In this document: piece by piece, positions 1 to 8,514 of the stretch
Layout: each line of letters begins with the position of its first letter
Numbering within the stretch: position 1 is the stretch's first letter
DNA from: CAMLJR01 sp964631955
GTDB lineage: Bacteria; Pseudomonadota; Gammaproteobacteria; Pseudomonadales; CAMLJR01
Assembly: GCA_964631955.1 (NCBI GenBank)
Contig: CAZWBA010000003.1
Location: 1-64,000, forward strand
Direction of reading: 5' to 3'
Length of the DNA stretch: 64,000 nt
Program-made: the position numbers and the translations under genes
Notes under the pieces: generated by a model
Databases searched by the model: none
The model's input: only the letters and a program-made list of their open reading frames with translations
Told to the model about the DNA's origin: nothing

Positions 1-1183
1 CGGCGTATTCGCGCGCCGGACGCGGCATGAACGGCGCGCCGAAGCAGGTCGAGAACGTCGGCTGAATACCGGGGGCCGCGCCGACTTCGGTCGAGCCGAC
101 ACGCGCGGTATAACCGCTCAGGAAGTGGAATGCCGCCGCTTCCTTGCTGAGGATCGATACCGGCGGCAGTACGCCGGACACGTCGCAGGTCAGGAAAATG
201 ACGACTTTCGGCTCGCCACCGGAATTTTTCACCACGCGCTTGAGCACGTGCTCAAGCGGATAACAGCAGCGGCCGTTTTCGGAAAGGCTGGTGTCGTCGT
301 AATCGGCGCGACGGGTTTCCGGATCGACCACCACGTTTTCGACGATGGCGCCGAATTTGATCGCATCCCAGATGATCGGCTCGTTTTTCTGCGACAGGTT
401 GATCGTCTTCGCGTAGCAGCCGCCTTCGATATTGAAGACTGCACCCTTCGCCCAGCCATGTTCGTCGTCGCCGATCAGATAGCGTGCCGGATCAGCCGAC
501 AGCGTGGTCTTGCCGGTGCCGGACAGGCCGAAGAACAGACAGGTATCGCCGGAATCGCCGACGTTGGCCGAGCAGTGCATCGGCATCACGCCTTTTTCGG
601 GAAGCAGATAGTTCTGCACCGCGAACATCGATTTCTTCATTTCACCGGCATAACGCAGGCCGGCGAGCAGCACCTTGCGCTGGGTGAAGTCAGTGATCAC
701 AACGGCTTCAGAGTTGGTGCCATCGCGCGCCGGGTCGCACTGGAAGCTCGGCACATTGAGGATTTTCCACTCGGGCTTGTTGCGCGGATTGTAGTTGTCC
801 GGGCGGATGAACATGTTGCGCGCGAACAGGCTCTGCCACGCGGTTTCGGTCCGCGCCTCGACCGGCAGGTAATGCTCGTCATGCGCACCGACATGCACAT
901 GCGCCACGAACTGATCCCCGGCATCCACATACGCCTCGACGCGCTGCCACAGCGCATCGAATTTGGCGGTATCGAACGCCAGGTTGACGCTGCCCCAGTC
1001 CACGGTATCGGCAGTGGTCGCATCCTTCACGATGAAACGATCCTTGGGCGAACGTCCCGTGCGCTTGCCCGTAGCGACGACAAAAGCGCCCGAATCGGCC
1101 AGTTGCCCTTCGCCGCGCGTCAGGCCCTGTTCGATCAACTGAGCCGGAGAAAGGTCGTTGTATACGGTAGTTTTTGCACTCAT
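1..1183 (-). CDS. pckA: Phosphoenolpyruvate carboxykinase (ATP), 3' end beyond window
   Basis: Cytosolic gluconeogenic enzyme converting oxaloacetate plus ATP to phosphoenolpyruvate, CO2 and ADP. The visible N-terminal ~394 residues contain the family hallmarks: KRTGRSPKDRF near 40-50, HCSANVG near 203-209, the kinase-1a P-loop GLSGTGKTT near 219-227 and the metal-binding LIGDDEHGW after it. The usual family length is about 515-540 residues, so roughly the last quarter lies left of base 1. The ATG at 1183 is preceded by AGGAAG at a good distance. It is the last gene of the yrfG-hslR-hslO-pckA order also found in Escherichia coli. The identification is secure; only the 3' end is unseen. Confidence 0.97.
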   Translation of the reverse strand, partial: MSAKTTVYNDLSPAQLIEQGLTRGEGQLADSGAFVVATGKRTGRSPKDRFIVKDATTADTVDWGSVNLAFDTAKFDALWQRVEAYVDAGDQFVAHVHVGAHDEHYLPVEARTETAWQSLFARNMFIRPDNYNPRNKPEWKILNVPSFQCDPARDGTNSEAVVITDFTQRKVLLAGLRYAGEMKKSMFAVQNYLLPEKGVMPMHCSANVGDSGDTCLFFGLSGTGKTTLSADPARYLIGDDEHGWAKGAVFNIEGGCYAKTINLSQKNEPIIWDAIKFGAIVENVVVDPETRRADYDDTSLSENGRCCYPLEHVLKRVVKNSGGEPKVVIFLTCDVSGVLPPVSILSKEAAAFHFLSGYTARVGSTEVGAAPGIQPTFSTCFGAPFMPRPAREYA

Positions 1184-1372
1184 GCTGTTCTACTTCCTAA
1201 TGAAATTATGCCGTCCGCGAGGACCGGATTAGAGGAATGACGACTGCGCGATCCCGACGCAACCCAAAACAAAGCCAAACGAATTAGGGGCGGCATTATG
1301 GCAAAAAACTGGAATGGAGGCGAATCGGACTGCAGCTCTCACACCTTTCCCGCCCGCTTCAAACACCATCCC

Positions 1373-2269
1373 TCAATGACGGATGGTCGTAGCCGCCGGC
1401 ACGAAGAGATTGGCCACCGCATCGGCATCAAAGCGATAGAGCTGATTGCAAAACTCGCAGTTGACCTCGACCGAACCCCGCTCTCGCAGAATGGCCTCGA
1501 GCTCGCCGCCCCCCAGACTGCGCAACATGCTTTCCGTGCGCTCGCGCGAGCAGCTGCAGCGAAAATGCAGAGAATCGCGGCGCAGTAATCGCAATTGTTC
1601 CTGGTGAAACAGACGATGAAGAACGTCGTCGCCCTCCAGATGCAGCATCTCGTGATGCGAAATCGTTTCCGCGAGCATGCTCAGATGCTGCCATTGTTTC
1701 GAGCGCTGTTCGAAATCGAGCTTGCTGGGCAACTCCTGCAGAAATAAACCGGCGACGCGACGATTGTCCGCCACCAGCCAGATCCGCGTCGGCAGCTGTT
1801 CGCTGCGGTGAAAATAATCCTCAAGACAGCGCGCGAGACTGTCGCCCTCGAGCGGCACGATGCCCTGGTAGCGTTTCCCCCGCGCGGGATCGATCGTGAT
1901 CGCCAGTGTCGCCCGGGCGCCAAGCAGCTGCCTGAACTCCGTGCCGGCGGCCCGCTCGGCACCGTGCACGATGGCGCGAACGCTGTTATCCGACCCGGCC
2001 TCGGCCATGATCAGCGGAATCTCGCCGTCCTCGCTGCGCGCCTGCAGAGTGATCGTGCCGTCGAACTTCAACGTCGCGCCGAGCAAACTCGCCGCCGCCA
2101 GAAACTCCCCGACCAGCCTGCGCACCGCCGGCGGATAATGATGATTGACGAGCGCATCCAGATAACTGCGTTCGAGCTGCACCCACTCGCCGCGCACGTC
2201 CGTTCCATCGAAAATGAATCTCAACAGCTGATCCGTGCCGCTGCGAGGTGAAACGGGTTGCTCCGACAT
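1373..2269 (-). CDS. hslO: Hsp33 redox-regulated chaperonin
   Basis: Cytosolic holdase activated by oxidation and unfolding. The 298-residue product has the Hsp33 N-terminal fold (DQLLRFIFDGTDVRGEWV near the start) and the C-terminal zinc-thiol switch: CxC at about 238/240 and CxxC at about 271/274. All four cysteines are present, so redox switching should work. The ATG at 2269 is chosen over an in-frame GTG at 2278 because AAGGG lies a few bases upstream and the family begins close to here. It sits between hslR and pckA on the same strand, as in enterics. Length and motifs match the family well. Confidence 0.96.
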   Translation of the reverse strand: MSEQPVSPRSGTDQLLRFIFDGTDVRGEWVQLERSYLDALVNHHYPPAVRRLVGEFLAAASLLGATLKFDGTITLQARSEDGEIPLIMAEAGSDNSVRAIVHGAERAAGTEFRQLLGARATLAITIDPARGKRYQGIVPLEGDSLARCLEDYFHRSEQLPTRIWLVADNRRVAGLFLQELPSKLDFEQRSKQWQHLSMLAETISHHEMLHLEGDDVLHRLFHQEQLRLLRRDSLHFRCSCSRERTESMLRSLGGGELEAILRERGSVEVNCEFCNQLYRFDADAVANLFVPAATTIRH

Positions 2270-2314
2270 GAATTCCACTACCCTTCTATCGACTATTTTG
2301 TATCGACTGCTGTA

Positions 2315-2695
2315 TCAACTATCGAATAATTCGCGCTTGAGTTTTTCGAGCTGGCGACGCTGCTGCTTGCTCGGCCGTTCGGGGGTCAATGGCGTACTCA
2401 GCGCGGCGGCTTTTCGCGTGGCGGCATTCTGCTCGCGCCGCCGGACGCTGGCCTGCGTTTCAGCATAGAGCAGCCTTGCAGCGGCTGCCGGGCCGCGCTG
2501 ATCGGCCATCGCCAGCACATCGACTTCAACCTCATCCCACCCCTGTTCGATGAGCAGGCGCGCGCCGATCTCGACTTCCCGACTCACCTTGCAACGCTGC
2601 GAGTCATAGCGCACGCGGCCATTTTCGATCGCCTGCTTCGCCAGATTGCGCGTTTTAAAAAAACGCGCAGCCCACAACCATTTGTCTATTCGCAT
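2315..2695 (-). CDS. hslR: Hsp15, ribosome-associated S4-domain RNA-binding protein
   Basis: Small basic heat-shock protein that binds stalled 50S subunits carrying nascent chains and helps recycle them. The 126-residue product starts with the S4 RNA-binding signature MRIDKWLWAARFFKTRNLA and ends in a lysine/arginine-rich tail (SKQQRRQLEKLKREL), both typical of Hsp15. The ATG at 2695 is preferred to an upstream GTG because Hsp15 proteins begin directly with MRIDKWLW. It lies about 45 bp upstream of hslO on the same strand, in the conserved heat-shock pair. Confidence 0.95.
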   Translation of the reverse strand: MRIDKWLWAARFFKTRNLAKQAIENGRVRYDSQRCKVSREVEIGARLLIEQGWDEVEVDVLAMADQRGPAAAARLLYAETQASVRRREQNAATRKAAALSTPLTPERPSKQQRRQLEKLKRELFDS

Positions 2696-2753
2696 AACGG
2701 GGTAAGTCACATCACCGAGTAAGTCGCATCACGGGATAAATCGCATAACAGAG

Positions 2754-3431
2754 TCAGACGGGCGGCGGCATGATCTCGTCGAAATGCAGAATACCGGGAA
2801 ATTCGGTCTGCTCCCGATGCGCCTGCCGGCTATCGGGCTGCAGCAGCGTGAGCAGATAACGAATACCGAAACGCTGCGCCGCATGCAGCACCGACGCGGA
2901 ATCGTCGATAAACAGCGTGCGCTCCGGATCGAACGGATGCTCCGCGCGCAAACGCTGCCAGAATTCCGCGCTCTCCTTGGGACTCGCGTAATCGTGCGAG
3001 CTGATGACGCGATCGAACCAGCGATCGATACCGGTCCGCGCGATTTTGATATCCAGACTTTTCCGATGCGCATTGGTGACGAGCCACACCTGACGCGGAC
3101 TGTCGTGCAGTCGCTGCAGAAAATCCTCGACATGCGGCCGGATCGCAATCAGATGCCGAATCTCGCGCTTCAGTTCGCCGATATCGAGCTGCAGCTGCTG
3201 CGACCAGTAATCGACGCAATACCAGTTCAGCGTGCCGCGCTGCGCGGCAAATATTTCGGCGAGATGCACACGCGCGTGTTCTTCATGCACGCCATGCCGC
3301 TGCGCATAACAGCGCGGCAGATATTCGATCCAGAAATGATTATCGAAGTAGAGATCGAGCAGGGTGCCGTCCATATCCAACAGCACAGTGTCGACGTTAT
3401 TCCAATCGGGAAAAGAAGACGTGGTTTTCAT
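2754..3431 (-). CDS. yrfG: GMP/IMP nucleotidase, HAD superfamily
   Basis: HAD-type phosphatase related to E. coli YrfG, which dephosphorylates purine nucleoside monophosphates. The 225-residue protein has HAD motif I in VLLDMDGTLLDLYFDN (nucleophile and acid/base aspartates near 19 and 21), motif II VWLVTNAHRKS, a lysine-containing motif III near SSHDYASPKES, and motif IV FIDDSASVL. Position upstream of hslR is the conserved YrfG context. Substrate preference rests on synteny and family, not on visible residues. Confidence 0.9.
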   Translation of the reverse strand: MKTTSSFPDWNNVDTVLLDMDGTLLDLYFDNHFWIEYLPRCYAQRHGVHEEHARVHLAEIFAAQRGTLNWYCVDYWSQQLQLDIGELKREIRHLIAIRPHVEDFLQRLHDSPRQVWLVTNAHRKSLDIKIARTGIDRWFDRVISSHDYASPKESAEFWQRLRAEHPFDPERTLFIDDSASVLHAAQRFGIRYLLTLLQPDSRQAHREQTEFPGILHFDEIMPPPV

Positions 3432-3565
3432 GCCGTCATTATGCCTTCACAGACGCGCAAGCGATATGTGGACACCGTATTGATACAGCAGCCACACGGT
3501 ATAACAGCGACACGATGCGGCACGTTTGTGTCAATATCCGGCTGCGGCATTACTAAAGAGTAATC

Positions 3566-3886
3566 TTGCACGGTCGATACTTGACTAAGCTTTCAGAACT
3601 CACCGGTTATCAACATTCCTGGATGGAACTCGGGCGCATGAGAAAAAAAGAAGAACGCAATGCTCTGCATCTACATCGACCACCGTCCCGCCGTGAAACG
3701 CTCGCCGGTGTACGGCTGCAGAATGTCGAAGCCATCAAAGCCAAGCTGCTCGAAGAAATTGTCGAGCTCGAGACTCAGCTCGACAAGCTGAAAATCTCGG
3801 GAAAAGCAATCGATCTCGCTCTTATCGAGACCTATCGCGAGATGATTCGCAGCCGTCGCCAGTTCTTTTCCGAACTCAATCGCTGA
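3566..3886 (+). CDS. Small protein of unknown function, C-terminal coiled coil
   Basis: I do not recognise this 106-residue protein. It is strongly basic in the first 45 residues (MRKKEERNALHLHRPPSRRE) and has a likely amphipathic helix or coiled coil from about 50 to 100, with alternating leucines, acidic residues and lysines (AKLLEEIVELETQLDKLK). There is no signal peptide or membrane segment. The frame opens with TTG at 3566 after AAAGAG; a downstream ATG would also give a plausible shorter protein, so the start is uncertain. It is transcribed away from yrfG. Coding status is likely from clean length and amino-acid composition, but unproven. Confidence 0.6.
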   Translation: MHGRYLTKLSELTGYQHSWMELGRMRKKEERNALHLHRPPSRRETLAGVRLQNVEAIKAKLLEEIVELETQLDKLKISGKAIDLALIETYREMIRSRRQFFSELNR

Positions 3887-4021
3887 AGTTCAGCCATCTC
3901 CACTGACCACAGCGCAGATACAGATACAGATACAACCCGCAGAAACTGCCACGCCGCGATAGCGCAATCGCACAGCAACGATTATTTCGCGAGCGACTCG
4001 AATTATTTCGAGCGGCAGGAA

Positions 4022-4351
4022 TTATTTCGAAGACGAACAGGGCCAGACATCGCGCCACGCGCGCAATGCCAGGTTGGCGGCCGACAGATGCCGCATCTCC
4101 GGATGATTGTCGAGATAATCGATCGCCACCTGCACCACGACCTCGTCGCGAACGACATCGGGCGCACAAATCATGCTCGCCTTCTGCTGATGCGCGCCGC
4201 CCACGGCATGCGCAATACGCAAGCCGTCGAATACGCCGACGAAATAACCACCACAGGCATTATCGGCGCAATACCGGTGCAGTTCTTCGCCACTCAGCGC
4301 AAACGCCACCGACGAACCCGACAGCAACAACCACAAAAACCCACGCTTCAT
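4022..4351 (-). CDS. Rap1a/Tai-type secreted immunity-like protein
   Basis: Predicted periplasmic protein of 109 residues. It has a cleavable signal peptide (basic MKRG, then a hydrophobic stretch ending SVAFALS) and a mature part matching the Rap1a/Tai pattern: LHRYCADN, CGGYFVGVFDGL, an ICAPDV segment and a C-terminal YLDNHPEMRHLSAANLALRAW. Four cysteines could form two disulfides. Rap1a proteins neutralise periplasmic amidase toxins of type VI secretion. No toxin or secretion gene lies nearby, so an orphan immunity or unrelated periplasmic role is possible. The ATG at 4351 is chosen over a GTG at 4363 because it leaves a standard signal peptide; neither has a clear ribosome site. Confidence 0.72.
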   Translation of the reverse strand: MKRGFLWLLLSGSSVAFALSGEELHRYCADNACGGYFVGVFDGLRIAHAVGGAHQQKASMICAPDVVRDEVVVQVAIDYLDNHPEMRHLSAANLALRAWRDVWPCSSSK

Positions 4352-4444
4352 CGACAGCGACACATTTGCAGCAGCAATTTTTTTATCGACATCATTTCAT
4401 TCCAGCGGGAATTTTTTATTTCGCCACATAGTAATTTCCGGGCA

Positions 4445-5881
4445 TTAAAACGGCGCGCTGTGCGGCACGCGGGGATATGGAATCACATCGCGAATATTGT
4501 CCATACCGGTGACGTAATTGAGCAGACGCTCGAAGCCGAGCCCAAAACCCGCGTGCGGAACGGTGCCGTAGCGGCGCAAATCGCGATACCACCATAAATC
4601 GCCGCCGATTTTCATTTCCTGCATGCGCGCATCGAGCCGGTCGAGCCGTTCCTCGCGCTGACTGCCACCGATGATTTCGCCGATACCGGGCGCGAGAATA
4701 TCCATCGCCGCGACGGTTTTGCCATCGTCGTTCTGGCGCATGTAAAACGCCTTGATGTCTTTCGGATAATTCATGACGATGAGCGGCGCTTTCACGTGCT
4801 CCTCGCATAAATAGCGTTCGTGCTCGGATTGCAGATCGAGCCCCCATTGCACGGGATACTGAAACTGTCTGCCACAATTTTGCAGCACGCGAACCGCTTC
4901 GCTGTAATCCATTCGCTCGAAATTTTTCTCCGCGACATGCTGCAATCGTTCGAGCACGGTTTTGTCGACGAACTCATTGAAGAATTTCAAATCGTCTTCG
5001 CAGCATTCGAGCAGAATATGAATCAGATGCCGCAGAAAATCTTCGGCGAGCGCGGCATCGTCGTGCAGATCGGCAAACGCGATTTCCGGCTCGACCATCC
5101 AGAATTCGGCGAGATGGCGGCTCGTGTTCGAATTTTCCGCGCGAAAGGTCGGGCCGAAGGTGTAGACCTTCGACATCGCGAGACAATACGCTTCAACATT
5201 GAGCTGTCCCGAAACTGTCAGAAATGTTTGCGCGCCAAAAAAATCCTCGCCGAAATCGACCGCGCCCCTGTCGTCGCGCGGCAAATTTGCCAGATCGAGC
5301 GTACTCACGCGAAACAGCTCGCCCGCACCCTCGCAATCGCTCGCCGTGATGAGCGGCGTGTTGATCCACTGAAAACCATGCTCGAAAAAATAATTGTGTA
5401 TCGCATTCGCAAGCACGGTGCGCACGCGCGTGATCGCGCCGAAGGTATTGGTGCGCGGACGCAGATGCGCGACAGTTCGCAGATATTCGAAGGTATGCCT
5501 TTTTTTTGCGATCGGATAACTTTCGGGATCGTCGACCCAGCCGATCACTTCGATCGCATCGGCCTGAATCTCGAACGCCTGGCCCTGGCCTTGCGAACGC
5601 ACGAGTTCGCCGCTCACCGCCACGGCGCAGCCCGCCGACAGTTGCAGCACGTCGCTTTGATAATTCGCAAGCGTGGCCGGCACCACGGCCTGAACCGACA
5701 CGAGGCACGAACCGTCGTTGATCGCGAGAAATGAAATGCCGGCTTTCGAATCGCGCCGCGACCGCAACCAGCCCTGCACGCGGAGGCGGCGACCGAGCAA
5801 TGATTCGTCGCTCAACACCGTTTGCACCGGAAACACATCGGCCCGTGCGCCGGCCGGGGTTGTGACGATATCGATGGCCAT
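4445..5881 (-). CDS. asnS: Asparaginyl-tRNA synthetase
   Basis: Class IIb aminoacyl-tRNA synthetase charging tRNA-Asn with asparagine in the cytosol. The 478-residue product has an N-terminal OB-fold anticodon-binding domain (about 20-115) followed by the catalytic core. Motif 2 is FRAENSNTSRHLAEFWMVEPE and motif 3 is GFGLGFERLL near the C-terminus, which ends VIPYPRVPHSAPF as usual for AsnRS. The ATG at 5881 has AGGAG upstream. Length and all motifs are standard. Confidence 0.98.
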   Translation of the reverse strand: MAIDIVTTPAGARADVFPVQTVLSDESLLGRRLRVQGWLRSRRDSKAGISFLAINDGSCLVSVQAVVPATLANYQSDVLQLSAGCAVAVSGELVRSQGQGQAFEIQADAIEVIGWVDDPESYPIAKKRHTFEYLRTVAHLRPRTNTFGAITRVRTVLANAIHNYFFEHGFQWINTPLITASDCEGAGELFRVSTLDLANLPRDDRGAVDFGEDFFGAQTFLTVSGQLNVEAYCLAMSKVYTFGPTFRAENSNTSRHLAEFWMVEPEIAFADLHDDAALAEDFLRHLIHILLECCEDDLKFFNEFVDKTVLERLQHVAEKNFERMDYSEAVRVLQNCGRQFQYPVQWGLDLQSEHERYLCEEHVKAPLIVMNYPKDIKAFYMRQNDDGKTVAAMDILAPGIGEIIGGSQREERLDRLDARMQEMKIGGDLWWYRDLRRYGTVPHAGFGLGFERLLNYVTGMDNIRDVIPYPRVPHSAPF

Positions 5882-6060
5882 GAAAATTCTCCTGAAAAAC
5901 GTCGCAGGCGGATGGTGACGGAACTAATCGTCGGGGAACGCGTCATGGTAACGCACTTCACGGCGCACAAAATATCCGCGCGGTGCCGCGCGCTGTCACC
6001 GATTCTTTCCTACAATTCAGTCTCTTTATCGTGAAGCCCGTTTCTGTTGTGAAATCTGCC

Positions 6061-7077
6061 ATGTTGTCCGACTTTTTTACCCAGCCACGCAATTCGCGCT
6101 TCGCTGCCTTCATCGCCGCCGCGCTGTTATTTTTCCTGCTGCTCGAACTCAAACTGCTCGTCGTCATGTACGCGGCGATGCTGGTATACGCGCTGGTCAT
6201 TCTGCTCTCTTCGCATCTCATCGATCGCGGCGCGCAGGACGGCCATTCGCGCTGGTTCGCTGTGGTCTTCGTCGCCGTTCTGGTGGCATCGACACTGGTG
6301 GCAGCGGGCTTTGGGCTGCATCTGTTCCTGCGCAATGGCCTCAACCTGCACGCGCTGCTGCTGCAGATGAGCGACATCATCGAATCCTCGCGCTCGTGGC
6401 TGCCGGAAATCATCAGCGCGAAACTGCCACAACAGGACGATCTGCTGGTGAGCGCAGGTTCGCTGCTGCGCCAGCATGCCGCAGACATCGGCACGGTCGG
6501 CCTGGGCGCGCTCAAGAATATCGGCTACACGCTGATCGGCATTCTGCTCGGTTCGATGTTCGCGATCAGCGCGCGCGTCGAGGCACACCGCCTCGGCCCG
6601 GTCAGCACCAACCTGATGGAGCAATTCATAGCGATAGAAAGCGCGTTCTGGCGGGTGCTGTCCGCGCAGGTACGCATCTCGGCGCTCAACACCGTTCTCA
6701 CGGCAATCTATCTGATCGGTATTCTGCCCATGTTTGGCATCGACCTGCCCTTCGCGAAAACGCTCATCGTCGTCACCTTCATCGCCGGGCTGCTGCCCGT
6801 CATCGGCAACCTGATTTCCAACACTGCCATCACCATTATCAGCATCAGCCAGTCGCTACTCGTCGCCACGGCCTCGCTGACTTTCCTGATCGTGATTCAC
6901 AAGCTCGAATATTTTGTAAACGCCCGCTTCGTCGGTCAGCAGATCAACGCGAAACCGCACGAAATTCTCGTGATGATGCTGCTTATGGAAAGATTGTTCG
7001 GCCCCGCCGGCGTGGTGGCCGCGCCGGTGTTTTACGCCTGGCTGAAAGCGGAATGGCACCGCTGGGATGCGAGATAA
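6061..7077 (+). CDS. AI-2E family (PerM/TqsA-like) membrane transporter
   Basis: Polytopic inner-membrane protein of about 338 residues in the AI-2E exporter superfamily. Visible features are two or three hydrophobic helices in the first 90 residues, a long soluble segment, a central pair of helices (IGYTLIGILLGSMFAIS) and the conserved C-terminal bundle with GLLPVIGNLISN, typical of the family, near 250-260. Family members include TqsA, implicated in AI-2 export, and sodium/proton antiporters, so the substrate cannot be assigned. The ATG at 6061 is taken, but upstream in-frame GTG codons exist and no ribosome site is convincing. It converges with the P450 gene. Confidence 0.85.
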   Translation: MLSDFFTQPRNSRFAAFIAAALLFFLLLELKLLVVMYAAMLVYALVILLSSHLIDRGAQDGHSRWFAVVFVAVLVASTLVAAGFGLHLFLRNGLNLHALLLQMSDIIESSRSWLPEIISAKLPQQDDLLVSAGSLLRQHAADIGTVGLGALKNIGYTLIGILLGSMFAISARVEAHRLGPVSTNLMEQFIAIESAFWRVLSAQVRISALNTVLTAIYLIGILPMFGIDLPFAKTLIVVTFIAGLLPVIGNLISNTAITIISISQSLLVATASLTFLIVIHKLEYFVNARFVGQQINAKPHEILVMMLLMERLFGPAGVVAAPVFYAWLKAEWHRWDAR

Positions 7078-7092
7078 CGGGAAATACTGCGC

Positions 7093-8418
7093 TCAGCGCC
7101 AGCGCAGCCAGCACTCCTCGGGAAACGGTCCCTCCTTGTAATCCATCGCGCCGTCGGTGCGGATATCGTTGCGGCGGAAAATCTGTCGCATCATTTCGGG
7201 AATCATCACCATGCCGATGTAACGTCCCAGGCATTCGTGCGCACCGAAACCAAAATGAAAATGGTTGTACCAGTTGCGATCCGGAATGAATTCATCGGGA
7301 TTTTCGAACGCGCGCTTATCAAACATCGCCGACTGGGTCGCAAAGAAAACGTACGTGCCCGCGGGAATCGTGGTCGCGTAATCGGTACCGAGGCCGAGTG
7401 TGAAACCGCTGGCGGATTTACGAAACAGATACGGCGTGAACGGGCGGAAACGCAACGCTTCCCACACGATGCCATCGAACTCCGCCGGGTCATCCTTCTG
7501 TGCAGCCGCTTTGGCTCGCGCGCATAACTCATCGGACTTCAATAAATATTCGACGGCCTGCCCGACCGCCTGCGCCGTGGTTTCGATCGCGCCGACCAGC
7601 AGACCGCCGATATTCACACCGAGTCGCGTGATATCGATGCCCATCGCATCGGGAAAATTATTGCGCAGCAGCCGCGATACGATGTCGTCGCCGAGCGGCT
7701 CGTGCATCTTTCCGCGCAGGCGATTGACCACAATTCTCAGCTTGTACCACAGCGTGCGAATCACATTCGCTTTTTCAACCTTCACGGCAAGCAGACGGCG
7801 CGCCATCAGCCCGGCGATGTACATCCCCAGCTCGTTGCTCGCGCGCTTGTGCTCGCGCTCGATCCACTGCCGCTTCTTATCGTCGATCAAATCGAACGGC
7901 TGATTGTGGAAGGTGTTGTACTGCGCCCAATAGGACCAGTCGATCAACGCTTTGCGATCGACGCCGGTGAAACCGAAATACTCCTGCACCAGCATCGCCG
8001 GCACCGCGCGGCAATAATCGTTGACGAATTCGATCCTGCCGTTTGCCTCATCGAGAAGGGTTTTGCCGAAACGTTCGATCATGCGGCGCACATCGGGCAG
8101 ATCGTCGCGATTGAGCAGACTTTGCATCAGCGGCTTTTCGCGCGAATGCAGCGCGTCATCGTCGTGCGACATCAAATACAAACCGTCGAGCATCTTTGGC
8201 TTGTACAGCTCAACGGTAAATACTTTCGGCATGTTGAGCCCCTGTGTCACATCATCGAAGCGCGTGACCAGCGTGACCAGCGGCGTGACGAGAATGGGGC
8301 GGTGCTCGCGCAATTCCTTGAAGAACGGCAAAGGCTCTTCCCACAGCCATTTATAGACGAGCGCATATTTTTCGGACTCGGGCGCGGCATCGTAACGCTC
8401 CAGATAATGGGTGCCCAT
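7093..8418 (-). CDS. Cytochrome P450
   Basis: Soluble bacterial P450 monooxygenase of 441 residues. The haem loop FHFGFGAHECLG carries the proximal cysteine at about 396, the K-helix ExxR is EALRFR, and the I-helix segment GGLLVGAIETTAQAV has an acidic-Thr-Thr oxygen-activation pattern. No transmembrane anchor or fused reductase is present, so an external ferredoxin system must supply electrons; none is encoded nearby. The start has a near-perfect AGGAGGTG eight bases upstream. It lies about 97 bp downstream of the di-haem cytochrome on the same strand. The substrate is unknown, but the island context points to oxidation of a hydrophobic carbon skeleton. Confidence 0.95.
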   Translation of the reverse strand: MGTHYLERYDAAPESEKYALVYKWLWEEPLPFFKELREHRPILVTPLVTLVTRFDDVTQGLNMPKVFTVELYKPKMLDGLYLMSHDDDALHSREKPLMQSLLNRDDLPDVRRMIERFGKTLLDEANGRIEFVNDYCRAVPAMLVQEYFGFTGVDRKALIDWSYWAQYNTFHNQPFDLIDDKKRQWIEREHKRASNELGMYIAGLMARRLLAVKVEKANVIRTLWYKLRIVVNRLRGKMHEPLGDDIVSRLLRNNFPDAMGIDITRLGVNIGGLLVGAIETTAQAVGQAVEYLLKSDELCARAKAAAQKDDPAEFDGIVWEALRFRPFTPYLFRKSASGFTLGLGTDYATTIPAGTYVFFATQSAMFDKRAFENPDEFIPDRNWYNHFHFGFGAHECLGRYIGMVMIPEMMRQIFRRNDIRTDGAMDYKEGPFPEECWLRWR

Positions 8419-8514
8419 CGATTCACCTCCTATCCATTTCGGTCGTTCGACCTTTCGTCGCTCAGGGATTGCGGCGCTCAGCCATCGCCCGCAATCTGTT
8501 TCGTTAGAAAAAAA

